Shown piece by piece: positions 12,201 to 23,401 of a stretch of DNA of 64,000 nt. The stretch is from the NCBI GenBank assembly GCA_004335635.1, contig QAXH01004600.1:395-64394 (forward strand), written 5' to 3'. The notes under the pieces are model-generated. The model had not been told where the DNA came from. It made no database searches and worked only from the letters and a program-made list of their open reading frames with translations. How positions within the stretch are numbered: position 1 is the first letter of the stretch; every line of letters begins with the position of its first letter. The translations under genes were made by a program, and so were the position numbers. The DNA comes from Chloromonas sp. AAM2. Its lineage: Eukaryota > Chlorophyta > Chlorophyceae > Chlamydomonadales > Chlamydomonadaceae.

Positions 12201-15200
12201 GTGGTGGTGGGAGAAGATGTTTGTGCAGTTCGCCTGCTGACTGATGTGCACGGAATCGCCTGCGCCTGTGCGGAGCCCCAATACACGTCACAGCAAGCTT
12301 TGTTCATTCACAGTTCAACCAGCGTGGTGGCTGGCCTTGCACTGACACACTGCCGTGCAATGCCCCAACTTTTGTTGCTGTACAACCATACAGTACATGT
12401 ACAACAAGTTGTACTGCCTCCACTTTGCTGTGCAAGCGAACCACAGTGACGGATTGTCCTTCCATCTCGAGATCACTAACGCCCACACATGGCCCAAACT
12501 AAACATATGCTGCCAACTGTACATGCCGTCCAAACCAACTCCGATGTAAGATGTACTGCCTCGACCGTTTCTCTGTCGTACCTGCAGCAGGTTGGTGAGG
12601 TCCATGCTGCCAGGACAGCTCATGCGCAGCACCCCTGCTTGCACCTGGCAACGCATGCTGCCCTCCACCTGAGATGCAACATGGCAGGCAGAACAACACT
12701 GTCAACCGCAACGCACTGCTACTGCCGGCTGTGAACTTGCGCCCTGCCCCCCACCCCATTCCCCCATCGCACCTCGCTCGTTAGCTGCTGCAAAGAGGTG
12801 CAAGATGGCTGTGAAGGTGGCAAGGTTAGCAATAGAAGGCAAGAAGCTTGACAGTGACCGTCGATTACTTGACCAAATTTGAGATGAGTTCCAGCAAACC
12901 AGGGTTTCATCCAGGTATTCAGCTAACTAACTCAGCACCTGTTAACTCTTCGCAACAGTCTAGACACAAGAGCAATTCCTAGTTGGGCTTTCGGCACCGT
13001 ATGACGAAGTGATGTTCCATACCTGACAGAAGCTGCCGTGTCGCCCTGCGACCGCTTCTTCTCGAAGCGCTGCCAGCAGTCGCCGGCGCGCTGCCGGCCG
13101 CACAAGCAACTCCGCAGCGGCATTTTCCCCACCCTTCACCACCTCCTCCAAACTGGCAGCAAAATAAGCCCCAGCGCTGCTACTGTTACCAGTACCGCTG
13201 CCATCGGCAATTGCGCCTTCTCCACGTACTAAACATACGCGACCATCTACGCCGGCGACCGCGAGCACATGTTCGACCGGCGAGGTGTCATGTCTTGCAA
13301 TGCCAGTGCTAATAGGAGCGAGCGCTGCTTGCACACCAGCTGCTTCGCTGCTTTCGCTAGCCGTGGCGTCACGTGTCGGTGACGGCAGCTCAGTGTCACC
13401 ATCTGCCGCATTCTCGTCATCAGCGGGAGCACCTTTGCCTGCAGCAGATGGACATTCAGGCAGGCACCATAACAACACCAAAACCTCAATCAACGTTTGA
13501 TGAGGAAGCTATCAAGAGTCTGTCAAGCATGGCTCTTGAAGTGCTCAGTCTCCTGTCCAAGGTCCCGTGTTGCTGCTCACCAAACAGCATTCTTGCCCAT
13601 GTGCAGAAGTCGGCAGATGATGAGATGCGGTGACACAATTCAAGGTACCGTCCAACACACTGAGGGCAGGCTACCACAGCCCGAGGATCATACATCAGTT
13701 GACGGCCACACATGATGTGTGGCGCATAGTGAAGGCTGTGCACGGCCGTGAGTCCAATTGGCTGCCCCACATAACAGCATACTCTGATGTAATCAATATA
13801 TGTACATGTACATGCAGCACTGGGCGGATTGAGATGAGGTACACCACAGAGCATGGTTTGCTAGCACTCACGGCCAGTGCTTATGGGCTCCCCTGGTCTA
13901 CTCTACTCTCTACCTTCAGTGCACAACCACGTGCCTGCAGTGTTAGGTTTGGTTCGCCCCCCCTTGCGCTGGCGAAAAACAAAATGCTGTTTGCCAGTTC
14001 TGGGACATCTTCCTGGAACAACTGGCACCAGTGTGGCAACAGGGAAAAGGGGACGACCTCAGGGAATTGGGCTGTGGACGTGGGAAGAGATGCCAAGGAC
14101 GTGGAAAGAGATGCCAAGGAAATGCCAAGGAAAGAGATGCCACACTGGCTCCAATGTTGTCCCTGGAAATTGTCCCAGAACTGGCAAACAGCATTTTGTT
14201 TTTGCCCAGCCTTCTCCTCTTACCGCACAGCATCCCCACAAACTTCCCTCATCCTCTTCCCCGGCCCCATGCTCACCGGGTTTGTCTCTCCTCGCCATGA
14301 CGCGTGTGGCGTACAGCGTGCACAGGGTGGCCGTGAGGGACTGCATGGACCGGTCGGGCACCTGGAGCAGCGGCACCACCTGCACGGGCAGCCCAAAGCA
14401 ACAGTTGCACTCTGATGCCAGGTTGTAATCCCCTGTCGCTCATCATGATGATGGCTTGGTACAGAGGGACTGAGATTTCCTTTTGTTTGTTTTGCGCTGT
14501 TGAGACCTGAACGTTCCATCTTGCAGCGTGCAACAGATGGTAAACAACACACGCACGTACCCAGGTGAAATCCATTAAGTGACACCCAAACCAACAGTGA
14601 GGCTCCCATAGGTGAGGCCGTACCTTGTACTTGAGCCTGAGCTCTGCGAGGTGTGCTGTCAGCGCCGCTGTTTGCTTGGCCATATCTCCGCACACATGCA
14701 CACGTGGCTGTGCCACGTCAAGGTTAGGCGGAGAGGACCACAGCAGCGGTAGCGAGCCACGAAGCTGGATGAATGAATGCGTGGTGGTACTGCAACTGCC
14801 AGAAACCGCCGCGGGTGTGGTGGTGGTGGTGGTGGTGTGGCTTGGATTGCCAGACGTCGCCACAAGTGCTGTTTGCAAGGCTGGCTCGATGTTGCCATCT
14901 GCTGGTTGACTGGAAGATGTGACGTTCTCTGCTTGTGCTGACCCAGCTGCTCCTGCTTCTGCAGTGTTGGTATCTGGCCTCTGCTCTTCCTGCTGCTGTT
15001 GAGAGGTGGGCTGTGTTGAGGTTTGCATGTGCACACGAAACTCAGTTTCCACGAAGTGAGCGCATGCTCCCTGCAATTGTGCAGCGCGACAGACAGGCAT
15101 TGCTGGTTGGTCCTGCGGTACCGTGGGTATGTAATGATGAATGATGATGATGATGATGATGATGACAGACAGGCACACGAGCAGGCAGGCACACGAGACG

Positions 15201-18200
15201 TGCCACGCACGCGTCACATGAATGGAGTCATCGCACCAAGTTTGTGTAGCGAGGCAGCCGCTGAATGACAGTGCACCAGATTTGGAGGCGGTTTGAATGT
15301 CAGAGTATGGGCATCAATGACAGCACACGTGCATCAATGACAGCACACTTGCATCAATGACAGCTCACGGGCATCACAGGTCACACCCGTTACATCCACA
15401 CCTGAGCGTCCAGACCCGATCTCCATGCCTGTGTGCCCGCCCTGCGGTGGTCAATGCGTGAGATGAGCGTGACCCGCATGTCCATTCGCTCGCCGGGACT
15501 GGGGCCGGGCAGGCGGATGTCTGGCACCTGGAGATAGGCAATGCGAGTTTGGATCTCTCAGTTGTTGTTGTTGTTATTGTTGTTGTTGTTGTTGTTGTTG
15601 TTTACATGACCTTCAGTCCGGGGAGGCCTGCCCAGCGGGGGCAAGGGAGGGGGGAAACTGCCGGTGACCTGCTGGTCACCACTGCACCCTTGTCAACAAC
15701 AGCAAAATCATTTTGAACAATTTCCAGCGCAGAAATCTCTTAGTTGTGAGTCAGCCTACGCAATGTGTAAATGATGAGTCAGTATTTGGAGCCAGGGGTT
15801 AAGCCTGGCCACCCGATGGTGCCAGTCCAGGCTTACAGCGGTGCACAACCAGCATTGCACAAGCTCTACACACTCGTGAGCTTGCTCCTGCGTGGGGCGT
15901 GTGAACGTTCTTGTGAACCGCAATGAAGGCTGGCTGAGTCTCCATTTGTAGGTGCATGTTAGGCGTTGTCCTGTGCCATCCCCATGCATTGATTGCCCAG
16001 CTAACTCATTTCACCCTTGTGCATCTGGACTGGAGTAGCAGCTTGCCTTCCTTTGTCCTTACGGGCCATAGCAGGCTGGTTGGTCCTTTCAATGACCCTG
16101 GGGCCCGGTTCACCGCTCACCTGGCCCACGTACCCCACCATCACGGGCATGGCAAACGCATCGGCTCCGGCATCTGCACCCAGCACATCACCCAATGTCA
16201 AAGGTAAGACAATCACTTTGAGCATTTGTTCACCGCCCAGTGCCCCACTTGCACACCTAGATGCACTGAGCATTTGTTCACCGCCCAGTGCCCCACTTGC
16301 ACACCTAGATGCACTCTGGACCAAGGTCAACAAAATCAGTGGCTTGGTCAGCAGCGTGACGCCCTTGGTACCGTTCTCATGTGTGACCTGAATCCACCTG
16401 AGAGGCCAATGCATCTAGTGAGCATACCTTATATTGCACTACTCAGTACTCCAGAGACTAGACCTGCTGGTGCTCCTTCTGCTTAGCCTTTTACACTTAT
16501 CGCATTGAGGTGTCAGCACGGTCAGTCACAACGTCCGTCCACTTCACCCAGCCCTGCCCAGCCCAGCCCCACCCACCCAGCAGCGGCTGCAACAACGACG
16601 CATTCCACACGAACCGCGTGTCTGCCTTCGCCCACATACTGGCGTGTGCCCTGCGCTGGGCCGCCGCCCGCTTCCCCCCTTGTGCCTTGGGGCTCTGCTG
16701 CGCCTCATGCTTGTGCATGTGGGCCTGTTGCTGAGATGAGAGAGTGACATGAGACTGGTGCGAGAAGTACATGTGGCCACCGCCTCCTTCCTTGGCATCC
16801 AGGGCCTCTTGAAACATGGCGGCGTATCTGCAGGCAGACAAGACATGCATGGCAAGGCATGCAGGGGTTGAGTATGTGCGCATGTGAACGAGCAGCTGCA
16901 GAGCAGGTCAGCTGGCTGAGCGTGCATTTCCCGCTCAACCCCACAGCAAACTTGCACCAGTTTGGGTGCTGTGCAATTCAAGCGAATGTGGTACAAGCAG
17001 CAGAAGACTAGAGCAGTAGCTGGCGAGTGCATGTGAGAATACGCAGGTTGAGCGAGCAGAGGCAAGAGACAGCGAGACAGGGACCACAGCCAGTCTCTGT
17101 GCATTCCTATCTGATGCAGCCAAGCCAAGCTGGAGGCCTGCTCAACTGTACAAACTACCTCCATTTGCAACCGCTAAGCCTAGCTTGAAATATGCATGCT
17201 CACTGATGTAAAAAATACACTTACTCACTCTGTCACTGCAGGCTACTGTGCCCTACACACCTGGGGCCCACTCAACAAGACCCTCACTGCACAACAGCAG
17301 GTTGCCAAGGTCGAGGGTCACACAACGACAAGCCACACAAGGCAGCCAGCTTTTGTGCCCTTTCATTTGTTGCAGCCAAGCCAAGCTCGAGACACACTTA
17401 CGTTGACTCGAGCTCGTTGCAAGGTACTGTGCCCTACCTGAGGTCTCCGGGGCTCGACTTGGTGGCCTGGTGTGTGATCAGTTGGGTCTCGGTCACATGG
17501 TATAGCGCGTCCTCAACACAGCTCACCTGAAAGCAGGGACCATGGCAATACGCCTGGCATGAAGTGCATTGGCATGGGTATGGCGTGGGTATGGCACGGG
17601 TGTGGCAAGGCATGTGCATCTGTTGTGGGATGGATGGCGTGATATGGTATGGCATGGGGTATGGCATCAGAAGTTGCATGGGGTTTGGAATGGGGTGTGG
17701 CAAGGCGTGGCATGCGGTGTGGCAAGATGTGGCATGGGGTGTGACAAGATGTGGAACGCTATGGCATAGAATGTGGCAGTCAGCACGGCATGGCAAAAAG
17801 CATGGCATGGCCCGGAACACAAACAGCAGTTTTGTCTGTTATCTGTGGCACATCAGAACTTGGAAGCTCAATCACATATGGAAGCTAGCAAGTAGCATTG
17901 CAGCACTCACTCTTTTGGCTTTGGTGATGACTGCCAGCAGCAGTCCTCCTGACAGCTTCACCACCCCTATCAGCCCATGGACGACAGGAGTATCATCCGG
18001 TAGAAGCAAAGCGTGACTGGTCACCTGCATGGTGCAGAGTTGCATGGCAGCCAAGTGATACTTGGCAGCACAAGACTCTTGGACTCTTGGACTTGGACTC
18101 TACTTGGACTCAAGGTGTGACCTGCGGTCTGTGGAATGGCCTCTTCTCAGAGTGGACAGTAGCAAGAGACTAAGCGTCCCAAGGCTGCAGTCAGGGAATG

Positions 18201-18700
18201 TGTGGTAGCCTGCAAGATGACTTAGCCTGTTCATACCACGTGCCTTCCACGAGGCACAGTACCGAACGACATGTGTGACACGTCAGTGTTGTCCATGCGA
18301 ATCTCCAAGCTGATATATCAACCACTCTGATGCTTGAACTATCCTTGTAGAGCCCAGCAGCCAAGAGTTTGGCACCTGGTAATGTTGAGGGGCTCGAATG
18401 ACCGCTGCTGCTGCCACACGAGCCACTTGCACCACGAGACGAAGCAGGCATACAGTGCAACGTTTTGATAACACGGAGCAGGCCCACCTGAATTGTGCTC
18501 CTTCCCATGTCCAGGACCAAGGTGGGCACTCGCTCCGAGGGGTGCCTCTTGGGTTGTAACTGAATGATGCTGCCATCAATTTTGAGCTTTAGAGGCCCCA
18601 GCCAGCTGCCAGGCACAGATTTGGCGTAAATTTTCTCAGGCGTGGGGGCAGGAGCAGCCCGAGGGGCTGGCCTGAGGCTATCATCTTCAGCTGTGCTCAT
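9236..18700 (-). CDS. SAC1: SAC1-like phosphoinositide phosphatase homologue with a degenerate catalytic loop
   Basis: Fifteen exons close into one 835-residue frame: 18488-18700, 17911-18024, 17438-17526, 16577-16827, 16121-16173, 15402-15527, 14624-15070, 14277-14409, 13023-13438, 12582-12668, 11702-11827, 10823-10914, 10309-10408, 9957-10049, 9236-9403. SAC landmarks in order: TPEKIY near residue 21, GLIGVVKLSGG and VITKAK (88-107), ADTRFVWN (about 207), LISR..HRRAGT, HFVETE, RGSLPLLWS, then RYY..NF...RQD (about 723-738), and two C-terminal hydrophobic segments as in ER/Golgi SAC1. In the family, SAC1 removes the 4-phosphate from PI4P. The loop equivalent to CX5R-T-N here reads RMSCPGSMDLTNLLQ: Cys632 is kept but Arg is Leu638. 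The FDFH..EC..MRWD motif is not visible and exon 9 inserts about 100 Ala/Glu-rich residues. Intron 12 uses a GC donor. Much longer than human SAC1 (587 residues). Probably catalytically dead. Confidence 0.85.
9697..9772. repeat. Interstitial telomere-like CCCTAA tract
   Basis: Degenerate array of CCCTAA, CCCCTAA and CCACCTAA units (TTAGGG-type on the minus strand) lying inside intron 14 of the SAC1-like gene, between exons at 9403 and 9957. The units are imperfect and the tract is short, so it is an internal relic and not a chromosome end. Confidence 0.75.
10196..10246. repeat. GGTTAT/GGTAAT hexanucleotide minisatellite
   Basis: About eight units alternating ggttat and ggtaat, in intron 13 of the SAC1-like gene. 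Confidence 0.85.
13968..14210. mobile_element. MITE-like element with long terminal inverted repeats
   Basis: Bases 13968-14027 recur inverted at 14151-14210 with only a few mismatches over about 58 bases; the shared core includes aaaatgctgtttgccagttc. The roughly 120-bp interior is non-coding and holds tandem agagatgccaagg-like units. It sits in intron 8 of the SAC1-like gene. Related half-sites of the tgccagt(t/c)ctggga core appear near 45617 and 46784. No target-site duplication is clear. It encodes no transposase, so it would be non-autonomous. Confidence 0.65.
15142..15168. repeat. ATG/GAT trinucleotide microsatellite
   Basis: Short run of gat units in intron 6 of the SAC1-like gene, immediately upstream of the pyrimidine region that leads to exon 7. 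Confidence 0.8.
15299..15372. repeat. 18-20-bp tandem repeat (gcatcaatgacagc type)
   Basis: Four imperfect copies of a unit containing gcatcaatgacagcacac, in intron 6 of the SAC1-like gene. Confidence 0.75.
15559..15700. repeat. Dispersed repeat with a (GTT)n tail, copy 1
   Basis: A (gtt)n run is followed by a conserved segment beginning catgaccttcagtccg and a purine-rich tract. The same arrangement recurs at 29476-29570. On the minus strand the element would end in an (AAC)n tail, as some SINE-like retroelements do. It lies in intron 5 of the SAC1-like gene. Confidence 0.6.
16217..16313. repeat. Two head-to-tail copies of a 48-bp unit
   Basis: Two nearly identical copies starting tgagcatttgttcaccgccc, in intron 4 of the SAC1-like gene, upstream of the exon 5 acceptor. 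Confidence 0.85.
17560..17820. repeat. Imperfect ATGGCATGGGGTGTGGC minisatellite
   Basis: Many degenerate copies of a 15-20-bp G-rich unit (tggcatgg, gtgtggcaag), in intron 2 of the SAC1-like gene. Long reading frames on either strand here reflect the repeat. Confidence 0.7.
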
Positions 18701-19676
18701 GCTTCAAGGTCACAAGGAAAGGTGCATGATGCACAGGTGAGCAGCCTGGTCAGTGAAAGAACTCATGTCCTGCTCTTTGGCTGAAGTTTACAAACTCATG
18801 CATGCTGCAGCATACTGTTGTGCAGCTGGGTAGAACAGCAGGTCAAAGGACCATCCATGTTCAACCGACATCCAACTGACTGGAACGCAAAGTTTTGAAT
18901 CGGCCTCGACGAGGACACGAGAGCAACAGTGGCGGCCTGATGAAACACAAGTGTCTTGGACTTGTACTCGTCGCGCGTTTTGATTGTCCAATGATCGGCT
19001 GGCAGATCTGATCTTGATACAAAAGCACGCCCCACATTGGACATAACATCCCAAGTGAGCGTACACAAAGTGAAGTGGGGCGCAGAGAGCTATTGTTGTT
19101 GGCAGCTGCAGCTGTGGATCAGACTCCTGAAGCTCCCTTGTGCTTGCAAAGGTCTGGTTTTTGCGTCTTTGGAACGAGTCATTTGACAACTGGAGATATC
19201 GTTTCAAGTGGTATCAAACCCATTTTACGTTTGCGCCGTGCACATTGGCTATATGATCACCTAGGTTGCAGCCCGTGTAGTTTGAAGAGCATATGTTCGA
19301 GACTCCCTCAGCAATAGTGAACAATATGAGACGATTACCCCTCAGATCAGAGCCGCTGTGCAGTTCGGTGTGTCACAATCCCCTTCAATTGTAGCTTGGA
19401 CGGGTAGGAGTCCCTCCCCTACTCTGAGAAGACCTTACATAAGCAATACCAGGCATACGGAAAAGAAGGCAAAAGCTGACCACAAACAGAGGCATGGAAA
19501 AGTCCGTCATCCAAAATTACCAGAACTCACTCTGTTAACTGCACCAGGAGCCACACAACCAAAGCACCACAACAACGCAGTTCATGCAATATAGTACATG
19601 TCGACACTCACACCACTCAATCCTGCTGTTCGAACATCACTCTTCGCAACACCTGGTCGCACGTCACATACACACA
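18701..19676. other. Intergenic spacer between two tandem minus-strand genes
   Basis: About 1 kb between the stop of the At4g37920-like gene and the start of the SAC1-like gene, so it should carry the 3' end of the first and the promoter of the second. I find no spliceable reading frame, no repeat and no obvious core promoter motif. Confidence 0.5.
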
Positions 19677-22600
19677 TCACATGTATCTGCGCAGGACCAG
19701 ATCTCTGAGCTCGCGCATAATTCTGATCTTGCGTGGTGTCACACTCTCCTCACTTGCACCCAGTTTACTCTTTGCAGCATCCTGCATGGAACAGGCAACA
19801 ATGAATGCGAATGAATCAAGGCACAACAACTTGTACACATATGCAGCGCTTGTTGAGCATGTACTGTGGCAGCTCAAGCGACGTCTAGCTGCATTGGGTC
19901 AACGTTCAAGGCGCACCGCAATGCGGTAGCATAAGCATGCACATGGACGGGTTGTCCGCTGATCAGTGGACAAACACCCAGGCAACAGTGCATGGACATG
20001 GGGTTGCACTGCCATTGATCTCTAGTTGAACACCAGGAGTAAACGCACGAGTCCTGCACGGTACTGCAGACATGCAGTTGATGGAGGCATGCATGGCGCG
20101 GGCACTCATCCGCTGTCTATCTGCCACAGGGCTTGCCCACCTGCATTTGCTGGTATGCCTGGAGCGTGGTGTCCAGGACGATGTACAGGCGGGTGGGGGT
20201 GGTGTACATGTAATCATGCGTGTCAGTCGCCCTGCGCATGCAGCACATGCACACAACGTTACAGTCAGAGCACATGTTCCGTGTGCAGTCCACGGGTCCA
20301 GCACGTTCTGGCATTGGAATAGCATGCCTGAACCTGCGCCCTCAACGCCTAGCCTGTTCACTGAAACCCACTGTGCCCAGACCACTATTCTGACCTGTCC
20401 AAACTGTTTTGATTAAGAACATGGCATCGTGTAAATTGTCGCCTTCTGGCCATTCGCTCCTTGGCTGACTAGCTGCGCAAATTGTAATCTTTCATCGCAG
20501 GCTTTCCCCAATCCCCTGCCTCACACCTAGTTGGACCCGGTGTGACTGCCTGGTCCAGCTGATTCTTCCTCTCCAAGGGGTCAGGAATGCTGATCAAGTA
20601 CTCAATAATCCGTTTCTCGGTCGGTTGCTGACGGTCGAAGTAGTCGCGGGCGTTACGGTACAGCTTGTAGGATACCCACTTGGCCTGGGAGCACACACAC
20701 GAGGCAAGCAGTTGTGGGTGTGCGGCACGCCAGGTAATGCGAGTGAGCTGAGGTAGAACGTCCCCATGTCCAAACAACGCTGCTACGTAACACTGCCAAG
20801 CGTGTGTCCGACCACGTGTGTGTGTCCGACCACGTGTGTGTGTCCGACCACGTGTGTGTGTCCGTTACCAGCATCACCGCAGTGCATGCACAACCAATGA
20901 ACGTGCTTGTTTCCTTGAAGAACCCTAAAGAATCCTAAAGAACCCTGTTGACGAGTTGTGTGTGTTGCAGACATCAACAGTAAACCTAATCCATGCGCTC
21001 GACTCCCTATCAGCAGCCGCGCACAAACCATGCACTTCCATCCTCCCAACCAGCACCGTGAGTTGCGGCAAAGGCCAAGGAATGGCCAATACACCTGCAA
21101 ACCCAGCGTCAAACGTACCTCGTCGATGGTCATGTTCGTGTCCCTTGCCGCCCCGTACGCCTTGGCAGTGATGTGCAGGAAGGCCGGGTCGATCTTGCCC
21201 TGGGACCCCAGTTCGGCCATCTTCTTGTCTGCGTCCTCCAAACTAGTGATCTGTAACAGACAAGAGGGACATCAGAGTGACCTGTAACATAGGTAAGGCA
21301 GCAGCAGGTCAGGCAGGATCAAACATGATGTGAAGTGTGACATAGCAGGTGTGAGAGGTGGAAGGAGGGAGTAGTCAGTGTCGTACATGCATAATATGAA
21401 TGTGAGGCAGGTTCAAGGCAGGTAAAAGCAGCTGGACATGGTCGCGAATGGAGGAGATAACCTTGGAGGTGGCGGCAACTGCAGAACTGGGGAGATGGCA
21501 GGCCATACGAACACCCAGGGAGGGTCAACTGCTCACATGAACACGACAAGCAGCTGTTCACCGCTGTTCCGTGCACTTAAATGCAAGAGTGTGTAAAGTA
21601 AAAGACATGGTTTTCTTGAACAGCTGATAAAGATCTCTTTGAACAGTAACTTTGTGTGTAGGATGGAAATTGCTACCAGGCAACACATGGCGGAGGAAAT
21701 GTCAGATGTGCAGCAAAGCTATTCGTGTGGCACTCACAGAGCTGAGTAGGTCCTTGTACACATCAGCTGCCTGCGCCAGTTTTTCCTCGTCCATGGCTAC
21801 GCTGTCGTAGTTTGCGCACAACGCCACCAGGCGTGTGTTCATCATAACCAGCCGGTCCAGCTCCTCCTTATCGTCCTTGGCAGCGGCCATCAGGCACTGA
21901 AGGGAAAGGCAGGGTGGAACAGTGAAATGAAGTCAGAGGAACGTCCAGACTAGCCGGGATCGGTATATAACAGGCAGCTCATCGTCCAATCTTATGACTT
22001 GAAAATGTAAAACGATGGTAGCCACTGAGACGGCAATCAATGCAAGTGCCCTGACCATCGCCAGTAGCTTGAAGAGACAACCGGGCTGGTCCAGAGCAGC
22101 ACTTCTCAGACGCCAAACAGCATCAAAAAGAAACCGTTAAATCTGTTGCTTACAACAGTAACGAAAAGGCTTTCCAGACCAGAGTGTTTGGAGACAGCCG
22201 ACCTCACCTGTGTGTGCTCAAAGAACCCCCTCTGCAGGTCCCCCCGGTACAGGGACACTATGGCCTCCCACTCGTCCTGGGCAGCCTCACCAAACTTCTT
22301 AAGCATGGAGTTGTAACGGTTAACCTCCTCATTCACCTGAATACCAACAACGCTTCAAAAGTTGTTGGAAGCATTTGAAACTGAACATAGACTTGCCGAA
22401 CAAGTTGGCCAGGTGCCAGACATGAGACAGAAACGGGTGTGGCATCTGGCCGAGGGGTGTAGATGAACATCAAAAGCTGCGTTCAAATCTCGACTCACCC
22501 CTTGCAGAGATCTAAAGACCTTTCTCAGTGCCATTTTCTTGTCAACGTCTTGTTCCTTGTCAGACAGCTCTTTTATCCTGCAGAGTGAGCAGTCAAGCCC

Positions 22601-23254
22601 GCTGCATCAATGGTCAAAGTCAACCGTTTCTGTTGTTGATACTGTGTGACCGCTTGGTTGTCAACTTGCTAATGGCATGTGGCATGACAGGGCCTCACCG
22701 TTCAAAGACTCCTTGCTGATGTTGTGGCCATTGCTTACTGAAGACAATGAGCTTCTTCCAGTCATCTCGGGGCCGTTGCTGAAAGATCGATATGAGTCTG
22801 TCGTAGATTTCCTTGTACTGTTCGAGTGTAAGCTGAGCCTCTTTGCGAGGAGACACTGATGCCTGTGTGAGGCTGGATGCTGGCTGGCTAGTACTAGGTT
22901 CGACAGGCTCTGAAGGCGAAGTGGGTGGTGGGGCAGGAGCAGCCGTTGGTGCACCTGCAAAGAACCAGCAAGTGAAGCTGATATGCTATCTGTGCCCCTT
23001 GCATCACAGATCAGATTGTTACACGCCTTGTGAGCGTATGCGGTTGATACTAATCACTCACCTGTGTCTTGTGCATGAACCGTATGCCGTCTCCTGACAG
23101 CCTCCCTGCAGCTCGCTCTGCTGCTGCATGGTGCGAGGGCCAAGCAATTGGATGGCGGTTTTACGTGCAGCTGTGAGCTCAACCCGCTGCATGCGTGGCG
23201 GCCATTGAAAGTATGATGATGTGCAGAAGCCAGAGGCATGATGACGGAGTGCAT
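19677..23254 (-). CDS. At4g37920-like plastid protein (uncharacterised plant family)
   Basis: Nine exons close into a 433-residue frame: 23062-23254, 22699-22954, 22499-22577, 22208-22336, 21738-21896, 21119-21250, 20527-20684, 20141-20231, 19677-19781. The length is close to what I recall for Arabidopsis At4g37920 (about 427). The first 65 residues (Ser/Arg/His/Ala-rich, few acids) look like a transit peptide and are followed by a Pro/Ala/Ser linker. The body is helical and charged: EQYKEIYDRLISIFQQRP, NEEVNRYNSMLKKFGEAA, then EKRIIEYLISIPDPLERK, a TPG turn, and YMYTTPTRLY near the C-terminus, matching the family's SIPDPEER, TPG and YTTPEEL landmarks. The family is annotated as endoribonuclease-E-like in places, but I know of no demonstrated activity. 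Divergent from NFU across a 147-bp spacer. Confidence 0.8.
20800..20871. repeat. 16-bp tandem repeat (gtgtgtgtccgaccac)
   Basis: Four copies in the intron between exons 6 and 7 of the At4g37920-like gene. Confidence 0.85.
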
Positions 23255-23401
23255 GTCAGCACAGGAGGAGGACTGAATTGCATAGTTTCCGCAAACTTGC
23301 GAGACCTAGTGCCGGCGCTGCACGTGCGACACGGGGACGGTTTGCCGCTGCAACTAGACTAGGGAGTCTAGGGCGCTGGCAATGCCTGATAACATCACAA
23401 A
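23255..23401. promoter_or_regulatory. Compact bidirectional promoter with a G-box
   Basis: Only 147 bp separate the start codons of the At4g37920-like gene (minus) and NFU (plus). A CACGTG core, the G-box recognised by bZIP/bHLH factors, lies at 23321-23326. A small inverted repeat (ctagactagggagtctag) lies near 23356. Both products are predicted plastid proteins, so co-expression is plausible (inference). Confidence 0.55.
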
